Positions 17,792 to 26,343 of a DNA stretch of 64,000 bases are shown in pieces (positions within the stretch are counted from its first letter, which is position 1; each line of letters begins with the position of its first letter). The DNA lies in contig NZ_KB908018.1 in the NCBI RefSeq assembly GCF_000382305.1, positions 124,001 through 188,000 on the forward strand, given 5' to 3'. A program made the translations under genes and the position numbers. Source of the DNA: Vitreoscilla stercoraria DSM 513. Lineage in GTDB: Bacteria > Pseudomonadota > Gammaproteobacteria > Burkholderiales > Neisseriaceae. The notes under the pieces were generated by a model. That model worked only from the letters and a program-made list of their open reading frames with translations, did not search any database and was not told the DNA's origin.

Positions 17792-18352
17792 TTACGTATT
17801 TCCATTTAAAGACTGCTGATGTTGTTGGGCGACTTTAACATAGTGTTGGGCAGAATAAGCCAAAAAAGCGATTTCCTCTTCAGTTAAACGGCGCACTTGT
17901 TTGACTGGAGAGCCGACATACAAATAGCCACTTTCCAAGCGTTTGCGAGCAGGAACGAGGCTGCCTGCTCCTATCATCACATCGTCTTCGATGATGGCAT
18001 CGTCTAAGACCGTTGTTTTCATACCCACCAAAACACGATTGCCAATGCGGCAACCATGCAGCATCGCCATATGACCCACCGTCACATCATCACCAATGAT
18101 TAACGGTGAGCCTTCAGGTTTTTGATCATTTTTGTGTGACACATGCAGCATGGCCAAATCTTGCACATTGCTGCGTGCGCCTACGCGAATGTAGTTAACA
18201 TCACCACGTATCACCGCCATAGGCCAAACCGAACTTTGTGTACCTAAAATGACATCGCCAATGATGACACAGCTAGGATCGATGAAAACAGCATGCTGTG
18301 TATCTGGAATGGTATTTAAAAATGGTCGAATATTGTTCATCATCATTGCCAT
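17792..18352 (-). CDS. Gamma-carbonic anhydrase-like hexapeptide protein (YrdA type)
   Basis: About 186 residues of left-handed beta-helix with hexapeptide repeats. The zinc-ligand histidines of the gamma-carbonic anhydrase family are present (MLHVSH, then VGHMAMLHG), as is VIRGDVNYIRVG. Enzymatic activity in this subgroup is often low or unproven. Four ATGs stand close together (18352, 18346, 18343, 18340). A TATAAT directly before the first suggests that a later one is used, possibly on a nearly leaderless mRNA. It is followed by tal, 20 bp away. Confidence 0.85.
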   Translation of the reverse strand: MAMMMNNIRPFLNTIPDTQHAVFIDPSCVIIGDVILGTQSSVWPMAVIRGDVNYIRVGARSNVQDLAMLHVSHKNDQKPEGSPLIIGDDVTVGHMAMLHGCRIGNRVLVGMKTTVLDDAIIEDDVMIGAGSLVPARKRLESGYLYVGSPVKQVRRLTEEEIAFLAYSAQHYVKVAQQHQQSLNGNT

Positions 18353-18756
18353 ATTATAAGGTTAAAAAAGAAACGCTTTAAAAGGTCGATTTGCGTGATT
18401 TTTGTCACAACTATATCTGATGACATTAATTTAAGCACCCAAAAACAGCAAATAAGTGATAAGTATGATTCTAGCGAATCGGCTTTTATTGTTAGCATAT
18501 TATTTTATTTTTATGAAATACATTGGTTGATTTTATTTTTTGATTGAGATTTAATGAAAAAAAATAATAATTTATCAGGCCGTTTGTCATATTGTAGGCA
18601 TGTTAGCCTGAGAGAAATTAATTTAGAATGAAACCTAATTTAATTAACTAGCATAAATGAGCGTTATCTCTAAGCACCAAGCAACTTTTTATAGGCGATT
18701 GGGTTTAGGTGTGGGTTAATTTATCAAATTGAAAAATCATAACGAAGGAAGAAAAC
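18353..18756. other. AT-rich intergenic region between divergent units
   Basis: 404 bp without a plausible gene. It must hold the promoters of the gamma-carbonic anhydrase/tal unit (TATAAT at 18353-18358, minus strand) and of the ABC importer. A short hairpin GATTC-tagc-GAATC is present near 18467. A CTGAGA at about 18609 recalls the TPP riboswitch, but the rest of that motif is missing. I see nothing else. Confidence 0.5.
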
Positions 18757-19800
18757 GTGGCTAAATTTGTGCAAACTTTGATTGTTTCTGCCATTGCTGG
18801 CATCACTTTGGCTGCGTGCGGCGGCGGTGCAGATACCAAACCTGCGGCAGCTGCACCAGCAGCGGCATCAGGTACGACGACAGCATCGGCCCCTGTGGCT
18901 GATGGCACACCAAAACGTGTCGCTATTACAGCGATTGTAGAGCATCCTGCTTTGGATGCTGTGCGCAAAGGTGTGGAAGAGCAATTGGCGGCAGATGGTT
19001 ATAAAGTCGGTGAAAACTTGACCATTGATTTCCAAAGTGCACAAGGCAATACGGCAACCGCAGGTCAGATTGCGAAGAAATTTGCAGGCGATAATCCTGA
19101 TGCCATCGTGGCGATTGCGACACCAAGTGCGCAATCAATGGTAGCGGCAACACGCACGGTTCCTGTGGTATTTGCAGCGGTGACCGATCCTGTGGCGGCG
19201 AAATTGGTGACGTCTTGGGAGCCGTCTGGTACCAATGTGACAGGCGTATCGGATGAATTGCCTTTAGAGCCACAAATTGATTTGATGAAAAAATTGGTAC
19301 CGAATGTCAAATCAGTGGGTTATGTTTACAGCCCGGGTGAAGTCAATTCAACTGTGATTTTGGAACAGTTGAAAGCCAAATTGGGTGCGCAAGGCATTGA
19401 AGTGGTGGGTGCGCCTGCTCAGCGTACTACGGACATTTCAACTGCGGCAAACGGCTTGGCAGGCAAAGTACAATTGATTTACACCACCACCGACAACAAT
19501 GTGGTTTCAGGTTATGAAGCTTTGTACAAAGTGGCTTTGGCTAACAAAATTCCATTGCTCGCTTCTGACACAGATACTGTGAAACGTGGTGCGGCAGCGG
19601 CTTTGGGTGTGAACTATTATGATGTTGGTTTGCAAACGGGCAAAATTGTGACCCGCATTTTAAAAGGTGAAAAAGCAGGTGCCATTGCACCGCAAAAAAT
19701 GGACAAATTGGATTTGTTTGTTAATCCAAAAGGTGCTGAAGCGCAAGGCTTTACAATTCCTGCTGATTTGGTAAGCACAGCTAAAGAAGTCGTTCAATAA
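18757..19800 (+). CDS. ABC transporter substrate-binding lipoprotein (TrpX-like)
   Basis: 347 residues starting at GTG 18757, preceded by AAGGAAG. The signal MAKFVQTLIVSAIAGITLAAC ends in a lipobox, so it is anchored by lipid at Cys21. A Gly/Ala/Thr-rich linker follows, and the rest matches the COG2984 'ABC_sub_bind' family (RVAITAIVEHPALDAVRKG; VFAAVTDPVAAKLV; GVNYYDVGLQTG). Members include tryptophan- and tyrosine-binding proteins; the ligand here is unknown. An intrinsic terminator follows directly, before the permease gene, which probably keeps binding protein in excess over membrane parts. Confidence 0.88.
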   Translation: MAKFVQTLIVSAIAGITLAACGGGADTKPAAAAPAAASGTTTASAPVADGTPKRVAITAIVEHPALDAVRKGVEEQLAADGYKVGENLTIDFQSAQGNTATAGQIAKKFAGDNPDAIVAIATPSAQSMVAATRTVPVVFAAVTDPVAAKLVTSWEPSGTNVTGVSDELPLEPQIDLMKKLVPNVKSVGYVYSPGEVNSTVILEQLKAKLGAQGIEVVGAPAQRTTDISTAANGLAGKVQLIYTTTDNNVVSGYEALYKVALANKIPLLASDTDTVKRGAAAALGVNYYDVGLQTGKIVTRILKGEKAGAIAPQKMDKLDLFVNPKGAEAQGFTIPADLVSTAKEVVQ

Positions 19801-19825
19801 GTCTCGCTTAGGTGCCACTGAGTAT

Positions 19826-19867
19826 GGCCAACTCTAAACAGCATATTTTGTTGGAGTTGGCCTTTTT
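19826..19867 (+). terminator. Internal (partial) terminator in the ABC importer operon
   Basis: GGCCAACTC (19826-19834) pairs with GAGTTGGCC (19854-19862), followed by TTTTT. It stands between the binding-protein gene and its permease, on the same strand with no other gene between, so it probably attenuates rather than ends transcription. Confidence 0.75.
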
Positions 19868-19929
19868 GATTCAGGCCGCTTACCGAGTGGTGTGATAAAA
19901 ACTGATTAAATAAGACAAAGAAGATCCTT

Positions 19930-20835
19930 ATGTCCATGATTGCATTGTTCGGGGCTTTGGAAACGGGCCTCATTTACGCTTTGGTTGCTTTGGGTGTATA
20001 CATTTCGTTTCGCATTTTAGATTTTCCTGATTTGACTGCCGATGGCTCTTTCCCTTTAGGTGGTGCGGTGGCGGCAGTTTGTATTGTCAATGGTGTCAAT
20101 CCTTGGCTTGCTTGTGGTGTGGCTGTGATTGCAGGTGCTCTGGCAGGTATGTTGACAGCTTGGATGCATGTGTCTTTGAAGATTTTGCAATTGCTTGCAG
20201 GTATTTTGGTGATGGTGGCTTTGTATTCGGTCAACTTGCGCATTATGGGTTCGCCCAACGTACCACTGATTGGTGAGGCCAGCGTGTACAGTGGTTTTGT
20301 GGGCGATGATTTTGCTAGCCAATATTGGATACAGCCATTGGTGATTTTGGGTTTTGTGATTGCGGCTAAATTCTTGATGGATTGGTTTTTTTCTACCCAA
20401 ACAGGTTTGGCAATGCGAGCGACAGGTGCCAATGCACGTATGGCGCGTGCGCAAGGTGTGTCGACCAATAAAATGGTCATTTTAGGCATGGCTTTGTCCA
20501 ATGGTTTGATTGCTTTAGGCGGTGCTTTGTTTGTACAAACCCAAGGTGGTGCGGATATTTCGATTGGTATCGGTACGATTGTGATTGGTTTGGCTGCCGT
20601 GATTATTGGCGAAACGTTGATTCCGTCTAAGAAATTCTTGTTGATTACCATTTCGGTGGTGATTGGTGCGGTGTTGTATCGTTTGTTTATTGCTTTGGCT
20701 TTGGGCAGCGACACTTTGCGCTCTATGGGTTTTGGCCCGCAAGATTTGAATTTGGTGACGGCTTTGCTCGTGGTATTGGCATTGCGTTTCCCGCAAATCA
20801 AAAGTTACTTTAAGAAAGTGGGTAAACCATCATGA
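19930..20835 (+). CDS. ABC transporter permease (TrpY-like, COG4120)
   Basis: 301 residues, strongly hydrophobic with about eight to nine helices. The fold is the branched-chain amino acid permease type (LDFPDLTADGSFPLGGAVAA; ATGANARMARAQGVS). It forms the membrane channel of the importer whose binding protein is 130 bp upstream and whose ATPase gene overlaps its 3' end by four bases. The start at ATG 19930 or the in-frame ATG at 19936 are equally possible. Confidence 0.88.
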   Translation: MSMIALFGALETGLIYALVALGVYISFRILDFPDLTADGSFPLGGAVAAVCIVNGVNPWLACGVAVIAGALAGMLTAWMHVSLKILQLLAGILVMVALYSVNLRIMGSPNVPLIGEASVYSGFVGDDFASQYWIQPLVILGFVIAAKFLMDWFFSTQTGLAMRATGANARMARAQGVSTNKMVILGMALSNGLIALGGALFVQTQGGADISIGIGTIVIGLAAVIIGETLIPSKKFLLITISVVIGAVLYRLFIALALGSDTLRSMGFGPQDLNLVTALLVVLALRFPQIKSYFKKVGKPS

Positions 20836-21626
20836 TGCAAGCAACTGATTTACGCCTGACATTTAACCCAGGTACACCGATTGAAAACCGTGCTTTGCGT
20901 GGCATGACGTTGGGCATCAATGAGGGCGAATTTGTCACTGTGATCGGCTCTAATGGTGCGGGCAAATCGACTTTCTTAAATTCCATCAGTGGCGATTTGT
21001 TGGTCAATACAGGCAGTATTGTCATTGACGGTCAAGATGTGACCCGTTTACCGGCTTACAAACGAGCGCATTTGGTGGCTCGCGTGTTTCAAGACCCGAT
21101 GGCAGGCACATGTGAAGCTTTAACCATTGAAGAAAATATGGCTTTGGCTTTGAGTCGTGGCGAAAAGCGCGGCTTAAAATTGGCTTTGGACAAAGACAAG
21201 CGTGAGCTGTTTCGTGAGCGTTTGAGCGTGTTGCAATTGGGTTTGGAAAACCGTTTGCCAGACCGTATGGGTTTGTTGTCAGGTGGTCAGCGTCAAGCAG
21301 TGAGTTTGTTAATGGCAGCCATGCAGCCTTCAAAAATCTTATTGTTAGACGAACACACTGCCGCACTTGACCCGAAAACTGCTGCATTTGTATTGGAGTT
21401 GACCGATAAAATCATTACCGAGAACAAATTGACCGCAATGATGGTGACGCATTCGATGCGCCAAGCTTTGGATCATGGTCATCGTACGGTGATGTTGCAT
21501 CAAGGTCAGGTGATTTTTGATGTGTCGGGTGACAAACGTGCCAATATGGATGAAGCAGGTTTGATTCAATTGTTCCACCAAACCAGTGGTGAAAAATTGG
21601 CGGATGATGCGTTGTTGTTAAGCTAA
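20832..21626 (+). CDS. ABC transporter ATP-binding protein (TrpZ-like, COG1101)
   Basis: 264 residues. Walker A is GSNGAGKST, the signature LSGGQRQAVSL and Walker B ILLLDEHTAALDP, with the switch His in MVTHSM. It begins in an ATGA overlap with the permease stop and so is translationally coupled. It ends the three-gene importer operon, with a DUS-pair terminator about 55 bp downstream. With the binding protein and permease it matches the TrpXYZ arrangement; the substrate is inferred to be an aromatic amino acid or similar only by family. Confidence 0.9.
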   Translation: MMQATDLRLTFNPGTPIENRALRGMTLGINEGEFVTVIGSNGAGKSTFLNSISGDLLVNTGSIVIDGQDVTRLPAYKRAHLVARVFQDPMAGTCEALTIEENMALALSRGEKRGLKLALDKDKRELFRERLSVLQLGLENRLPDRMGLLSGGQRQAVSLLMAAMQPSKILLLDEHTAALDPKTAAFVLELTDKIITENKLTAMMVTHSMRQALDHGHRTVMLHQGQVIFDVSGDKRANMDEAGLIQLFHQTSGEKLADDALLLS

Positions 21627-21681
21627 TCATGCAGTGAATAAAATCAATTCAGCTTGTATATTGGATTGATGGATGAAAAAT

Positions 21682-21733
21682 AAGCGTCCTGTAATCTTTA
21701 CAGGACGCTTGTTTGCATTTTTACAGGACGCTT
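21682..21733. terminator. DUS-like pair plus a third copy
   Basis: AAGCGTCCTGTAA (21682-21694), three-base loop, TTACAGGACGCTT (21698-21710), then a further TTACAGGACGCTT at 21721-21733 in the same orientation as the second arm. The third copy overlaps the stop codon of the minus-strand gene at 21732. Either right-hand copy could pair with the left arm, giving a short or a long hairpin. Confidence 0.82.
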
Positions 21734-22073
21734 AATAACAGCGGAACACACTGCCATCACTATTGTGGTGGCAGTATTTTTTGTGGCGACTGTTCCAATG
21801 GTAAGCACCTCGATTGTCACCGCCATACACATTGGTTTCAATGCGCACACTGCCTTGCATGGGTTGACCTGCACGCACCGCAGCATCGTATTCTAAGCGG
21901 TTGCGTTGCTGCTCGTTATAGGCTTTGGACAAGTCACGAGCGGTTTGGCATTTTTGTGGGTCTTGGCGTTGGGCGCATTGACGATTGGCAAAATCAACGT
22001 CTTGTTGGCTAAGTGCCCATGCGGAAACTGGTAGCGATAGCCCAATGATTGCACACACTAAAGAGAGTTTCAT
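21732..22073 (-). CDS. Small secreted protein of unknown function
   Basis: 113 residues with a clear signal peptide (MKLSLVCAIIGLSLPVSAWA). The mature part is hydrophilic with four cysteines (RQCAQ, QKCQT, KKYCHH, FRCY), suggesting two disulfides in the periplasm. The central helix is Gln/Arg/Asp-rich (AYNEQQRNRLEYDAAVRAG). I recognise no family. The stop codon TAA is formed with the first AA of a DUS-like word, so the word closes the gene. AGGAAA lies about ten bases before the ATG. Confidence 0.7.
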   Translation of the reverse strand: MKLSLVCAIIGLSLPVSAWALSQQDVDFANRQCAQRQDPQKCQTARDLSKAYNEQQRNRLEYDAAVRAGQPMQGSVRIETNVYGGDNRGAYHWNSRHKKYCHHNSDGSVFRCY

Positions 22074-22171
22074 GGCGGTGTTTTCCTAAATCAAGTTTCA
22101 GAAAAATAGATTTATGGCTTTATTGTAATCAAAATGGGGACAGGTGGTGTCTGGTATCGGTGAAAAATACT

Positions 22172-22633
22172 TTAAAATTTCAACCATTTGTGACCAAAGA
22201 AAAATACCAACAAGCCCAATATGATGATGCCCATGCCCATAATTTTGCTCAAATCTATGGGTTTGAGCGGCATGTTGAGCCAACCATAATGATCAATGAG
22301 TAAACCTGCACACAATTGACCCATGATGATGAACAACAACATATTGGCAACCCCGACTTTAGGCGCAACAATGATGCTAGAGCAAACCAAAAATGCGCCC
22401 ATCAAGCCGCCCGTCCATTTCCACCATGCTTGTTGTGGGAGCAATTGCAGTGTCGGCAATTGACCTTTGAATAACACAATGCTGAACAACAGCAATGTGC
22501 CAATTAAAAAAGAAATGAATGCAGCCAATAAAGGTTGCTGGAGTAGGGATTTTGCCAATTGGCTGTTGACGGCAGCTTGGGTGGAAAGCAAAACACCTGC
22601 TATCAAAGCCATGCTCAGATATAACCATTGCAT
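22172..22633 (-). CDS. YdcZ-like (DUF606/DMT) membrane protein
   Basis: 153 residues with five hydrophobic helices, beginning MQWLYLSMALIAGVLLSTQA. NSQLAKSLLQQPLLAAFISF, GQLCAGLLIDHYGWL and the C-terminal GIIILGLLVFFF are typical of the DUF606/YdcZ half-size members of the drug/metabolite superfamily. Such proteins are thought to work as dimers; no partner gene is adjacent and the substrate is unknown. It lies downstream of rpoH with a DUS-pair terminator between. Confidence 0.8.
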   Translation of the reverse strand: MQWLYLSMALIAGVLLSTQAAVNSQLAKSLLQQPLLAAFISFLIGTLLLFSIVLFKGQLPTLQLLPQQAWWKWTGGLMGAFLVCSSIIVAPKVGVANMLLFIIMGQLCAGLLIDHYGWLNMPLKPIDLSKIMGMGIIILGLLVFFFGHKWLKF

Positions 22634-22652
22634 GAATATTCTTTCATAAAAA

Positions 22653-22680
22653 AAGCGTCCTGTAAGTTTACAGGACGCTT
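22653..22680. terminator. DUS-like pair terminating rpoH
   Basis: AAGCGTCCTGTAA (22653-22665), two-base loop, TTACAGGACGCTT (22668-22680), with six As on the left side that become a U-tract on the minus-strand rpoH transcript. Confidence 0.85.
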
Positions 22681-22694
22681 GTCATTAATCAGGA

Positions 22695-23555
22695 TTATGC
22701 TGGAACGACTTCGCCTAAAAAACCACGCAATTTTTGCAATGCTTTGGCTTCGATTTGGCGAATGCGTTCGGCAGATACACCGTATTGGCTGGCCAAATCG
22801 TGTAAGGTTAAGCCGCTATCATCTTGTAACCAACGAGATTCGACAATGTGGCGTGAGCGGTCATCCAATTGTGCCAAGGCAGTTTGCAAGCCTTCGGTTT
22901 GCAATTGGTGATGGGCTTTTTGCGCCAAGATTTGTGTCGGTTCGCTGTTGTGGTCGGTCAACCAATCTATGGGTGCAAAGCTGTCTTCATCGTCATCGCT
23001 GTCGGATAACAAGGCCACATCTTTGCCGGTCATGCGTTGCTCCATCTCGAACACCTCAGACAATTTGACGCCCAAATCGTCGGCGATTTGCTGCGCTTCG
23101 ATGTCGCTCAAAGCATTCATATTTTTGCGCATGCTGCGCAAATTGAAGAACAATTTGCGTTGTGGCTTGGTAGTTGCCACTCGTACCAAGCGCCAGTTGC
23201 GCAAAATGAATTCGTGGATTTCGGCTTTGATCCAATGCACAGCGAATGAAAACAAACGCACACCACGGCTAGGCTCGAAGCGTTTCACGGCTTTCATCAA
23301 ACCGATATTGCCTTCTTGAATCAAATCTGCTTGGTTTAAACCATAACCATCGTAGCCTCGTGCAATAGAAACAACGACACGTAAATGCGACAAAATCATT
23401 TTTTTTGCCGCTTCTAAATCATCATACAAAGCATGACGTTCGGCCAAGTCATGCTCTTCCTCTGCGCTCAATAATGGAATGCTGTTCACTGTGTGAATAT
23501 ACTGTTCCAAAGTTGAATGACCGCTGGGTACAGGTAAAGCAAAAGCTGGGTTCAT
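22695..23555 (-). CDS. rpoH: RNA polymerase heat-shock sigma factor RpoH
   Basis: Sigma-32. 286 residues from ATG 23555 (MNPAFALPVPSGHS). Regions 2.1-2.4 are visible (DLIQEGNIGLMKAVKRFEP, LFSFAVHWIKAEI), the RpoH-box QRKLFFNLR follows, and region 4 ends with SAERIRQIEAKALQKLR. AAGGA lies ten bases before the ATG and seven before an in-frame TTG at 23558, so the exact start is open by one codon. The frame continues upstream to 23594, but without a better start. It presumably drives chaperone genes such as htpG at 35198. Confidence 0.94.
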   Translation of the reverse strand: MNPAFALPVPSGHSTLEQYIHTVNSIPLLSAEEEHDLAERHALYDDLEAAKKMILSHLRVVVSIARGYDGYGLNQADLIQEGNIGLMKAVKRFEPSRGVRLFSFAVHWIKAEIHEFILRNWRLVRVATTKPQRKLFFNLRSMRKNMNALSDIEAQQIADDLGVKLSEVFEMEQRMTGKDVALLSDSDDDEDSFAPIDWLTDHNSEPTQILAQKAHHQLQTEGLQTALAQLDDRSRHIVESRWLQDDSGLTLHDLASQYGVSAERIRQIEAKALQKLRGFLGEVVPA

Positions 23556-23803
23556 CAATGTATTGTCCTTATCTTTCAATGAGACATAATGCAAGCAACT
23601 GAGTGTAGCATAAAACCAACGCTATCTTATTGCTGTAACATAAATTTAACTTTTATTAAGACTTTTGGCAAGTCTGATAGTTTCATTAAATTAAGTTAAA
23701 GCTTAAGTGTTAATGTTGTATTAAAAAAGTGCGCAAGACAGACGGAACCAGACTGAAAAAAGTAGCAGAAATACTAAATATTGAGTGGGTATATAGAAAT
23801 ATT

Positions 23804-23857
23804 CGGTCTTGCATTGTTTAAATATCATTACGTATTTGACATAAAAATGCAAGACCG
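23804..23857. repeat. 12 bp perfect inverted repeat between rpoH and lnt
   Basis: CGGTCTTGCATT (23804-23815) and AATGCAAGACCG (23846-23857), 30 bases apart, in the 312 bp gene-free stretch 23556-23867. Outside the arms, AGAAATAT occurs on both sides in the same orientation. It is unlike the DUS pairs and has no T-run, so it is probably not a terminator; it could be an operator or the remains of a small mobile element. The rest of the gap holds the rpoH promoter region and nothing else I can name. Confidence 0.55.
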
Positions 23858-23867
23858 ATTAGAAATA

Positions 23868-25415
23868 TCAATATGACTGAGGGTTTGGTCTAAACTGACT
23901 GTAAATAAATAATATCAACAACCAAACCGAGAGCAAAATCGCCAACGGCCAAGTACCACCTAAGCGCATATATGGGGTTTCGCCTTGATAACCGTGAATG
24001 GTGGTGGTCAAAATTTGCTGGGTATCGCGCGGTGCCAAAGACACAATATGACCTTTCGGATCCACCACCGCTGTTAAGCCTGTATTGGTGGCGCGCACCA
24101 TATAGCGACCTAATTCTAAAGCTCGAGCTTGGGATTGTTGCAATTGTAAATCCATGGCGTGGGAGGTGCCATACCAAGCCATATTGCTGACATTGGACAG
24201 TAAAGAAGCTTGTTGGGCTGAGGCAATCAATTCATCACCAAAGCTGTCTTCATAACAAATGTTAAAAGCTATTTTCTGATTGGCCAATGCCAATGGTGCT
24301 TGATTTTTGCCACCAGCACTGAAGTCTGCCAGTGGCATGTTCATCATCTGATATAGCCATTGTGTGCCTTGTGGTTTGAATTCACCAAATGGCACCAAAT
24401 GGTTTTTGCTGTAAGTGGGCAAGGCTTGATCGGGTTTTTCAGGATCAAATGAACTAAAATTGATGATTGAGTTTAAATATTGGCGGCCTGTATGCGTGTA
24501 TTCTGGTATGCCTATTGCCAAAGCGGCGTTTTGTCTATGTGCCGTATTCACAAATTGGGTTAATAAGCCTTCGGGTAAGTCTTGGCGCATGAGGGGTATG
24601 GCGGTTTCAGGCATGATGACAATGTCAGCCTCAGCTTGTGTGAGCAATTCATAATATACTTGTATGGTATGCGCAAAAGCTTCAGGCTCCCATTTTAAAG
24701 TTTGTGGAATATTGCCTTGTAATAGAGCCACACTGGCTTGGGTGCCATCTCTTTCTGTCCAATGGTGTTGTGATAAATTGACACCTATGGCGACAATCAA
24801 CATGCTGACAGCGACATGTAACGATTTTTGCCAAATCGGCTTACATAAAATAAGACCTGCTATTGCTGCACCAATCAATGCAGTGGCCCATGTGACCAAA
24901 GCAATGCCACTGACAGGGGCGTAACCAGCCAAAGGTGATTCGGCAATTTGCGTATAGCCTAATGCTCCCCAACCAAAACCTGTGAAGGCGCGCTCGCGTA
25001 CAAATTCGGTTAAGGTCCAAACAGCGGGAAAAACCAACAGTAATTTGCCACTGTCAGGTAGGCGGATTTTTTCACATAACCAAATGGTTAATGTCGGATA
25101 CAGTGCCAAATACATCGGCAATAAAGCAGTCAAAGGGATGGAAATTGGCAAAGGCAAACCTGAAACGTCATGTAATGCTGTATTAATCCAATAACATTGC
25201 ACAAAATAAGTCACCCATGCCCATAAATAGACCAAGCGCAAACGATAGCGCTCATGCCAAAATGCCACAATGAGCATGACTGCCAATAAAATAGGCATTA
25301 GCCAATACAGGCGATAAGGTGCATAAGCAAAAGGGGTTAAGGCCGCTGAAATGACCATCAGCAATGCGCCCATAATTGGACTGCTTGCGAGGCGTTGTAA
25401 CAAAGATTGGGGCAT
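23868..25415 (-). CDS. lnt: Apolipoprotein N-acyltransferase
   Basis: Adds the third acyl chain to the N-terminal cysteine of lipoproteins at the inner membrane. 515 residues. N-terminal hydrophobic helices (about residues 12-200) are followed by a nitrilase-type periplasmic domain with the catalytic triad: Glu in MPETAIP, Lys in YSKNHLVPFGEF and Cys in FNICYEDSFG. A final helix is at the C-terminus. The start ATG 25415 shares one base with the stop of the DUF808 gene (TAATG), implying coupled translation. It is last in the phoH-ybeY-corC-lnt operon. GCGGCCTG occurs at 24483-24490. Confidence 0.94.
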   Translation of the reverse strand: MPQSLLQRLASSPIMGALLMVISAALTPFAYAPYRLYWLMPILLAVMLIVAFWHERYRLRLVYLWAWVTYFVQCYWINTALHDVSGLPLPISIPLTALLPMYLALYPTLTIWLCEKIRLPDSGKLLLVFPAVWTLTEFVRERAFTGFGWGALGYTQIAESPLAGYAPVSGIALVTWATALIGAAIAGLILCKPIWQKSLHVAVSMLIVAIGVNLSQHHWTERDGTQASVALLQGNIPQTLKWEPEAFAHTIQVYYELLTQAEADIVIMPETAIPLMRQDLPEGLLTQFVNTAHRQNAALAIGIPEYTHTGRQYLNSIINFSSFDPEKPDQALPTYSKNHLVPFGEFKPQGTQWLYQMMNMPLADFSAGGKNQAPLALANQKIAFNICYEDSFGDELIASAQQASLLSNVSNMAWYGTSHAMDLQLQQSQARALELGRYMVRATNTGLTAVVDPKGHIVSLAPRDTQQILTTTIHGYQGETPYMRLGGTWPLAILLSVWLLILFIYSQFRPNPQSY

Positions 25416-26317
25416 TAGTGAGCAGCTTTCTGTCCACGTAGATTTTGTATCATGTGCACAATCCATACAATGATGCTACCAACAATGGCACCGATGAGAA
25501 TACTAAAACCTTTGGTTACTAGAATATTGGTGAAACCACTGCCGATATGTTCGAGATTGTGTGCTAAATGGGTTAAAAATGGCAGATTGTGGACGATGAT
25601 GTCACCGCCTACTAAGAACATGGCAAAAGTACCGACGATACTTAAAGTGCGCATTAAATAAGGTGTAGAGCTAATTAATACAGAGCCTAATTTTTTTGAG
25701 AAAGCAGAGGCTTTGGTTTTCATCCAAAAACCTAAGTCATCAATTTTTACAATGCCAGCAACCAAGCCATAAACCAAAACGGTAACGGCAATACTGATGG
25801 CGGATAACGCCAAAGCTTGTTGCAAAATCGGTGCGGTGGCCATTGTACCTAAACTAATGGCAATGATTTCGGCTGATAAAATAAAATCGGTACGAATGGC
25901 GCCTTTGATTTTGGCGGATTCGTCAAAAGCCATATCCGAGATAGGTTCAGAAGAGTGAACAGCGGGTTGGCGCTTTTGTTTGTATTTGTGATAGCTGTGC
26001 AATACTTTTTCGACACCTTCAAACGCTAAAAAAGCACCACCGATAATCAGTATCGGACCAATTAAAAATGGTAAAAAATAAGACAAAGCTAGAAAAGCAG
26101 GCACCAATACTACTTTATTCCAAAAAGAACCTTTAGCGACTGCCCAAATAATGGGCAATTCACGTTGGGCAGAAGAGCCAGTGACTTGTTCGGCATTCAA
26201 TGCCAAATCGTCACCAATCACGCCCGCGGTTTTTTTAGCAGCGACTTTGGTCATCACAGATACATCGTCTAAAACAGCTGCAATGTCGTCTAATAAAAGA
26301 AGTAAAGAGCCTGCCAT
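25415..26317 (-). CDS. DUF808 (YedI-like) membrane protein
   Basis: 300 residues beginning MAGSLLLLLDDIAAVLDDVS, followed by KVAAKKTAGVIGDDLALNAEQV, a very conserved opening of the DUF808/YedI family. Four to six hydrophobic helices follow. The biochemical function of the family is not established. AGGA stands about nine bases before the ATG. It is inserted between corC and lnt, which are direct neighbours in many proteobacteria, and both junctions are tight, so it belongs to the operon. Confidence 0.86.
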   Translation of the reverse strand: MAGSLLLLLDDIAAVLDDVSVMTKVAAKKTAGVIGDDLALNAEQVTGSSAQRELPIIWAVAKGSFWNKVVLVPAFLALSYFLPFLIGPILIIGGAFLAFEGVEKVLHSYHKYKQKRQPAVHSSEPISDMAFDESAKIKGAIRTDFILSAEIIAISLGTMATAPILQQALALSAISIAVTVLVYGLVAGIVKIDDLGFWMKTKASAFSKKLGSVLISSTPYLMRTLSIVGTFAMFLVGGDIIVHNLPFLTHLAHNLEHIGSGFTNILVTKGFSILIGAIVGSIIVWIVHMIQNLRGQKAAH

Positions 26318-26343
26318 AATTATATTCCTAACTTATTAAAACA

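Noticed and set aside
18590..18660. TPP riboswitch (CTGAGA near 18609)
   Set aside because: Only the CTGAGA hexamer and a loose GAA...CCT match. The paired arms and the conserved end of the THI box are missing, and the operon downstream is an aromatic-amino-acid-type importer.
19974..20801. 275-residue minus-strand open frame opposite the TrpY-like permease
   Set aside because: Lys/Thr/Pro-rich shadow of a hydrophobic permease gene, with no independent start signals.
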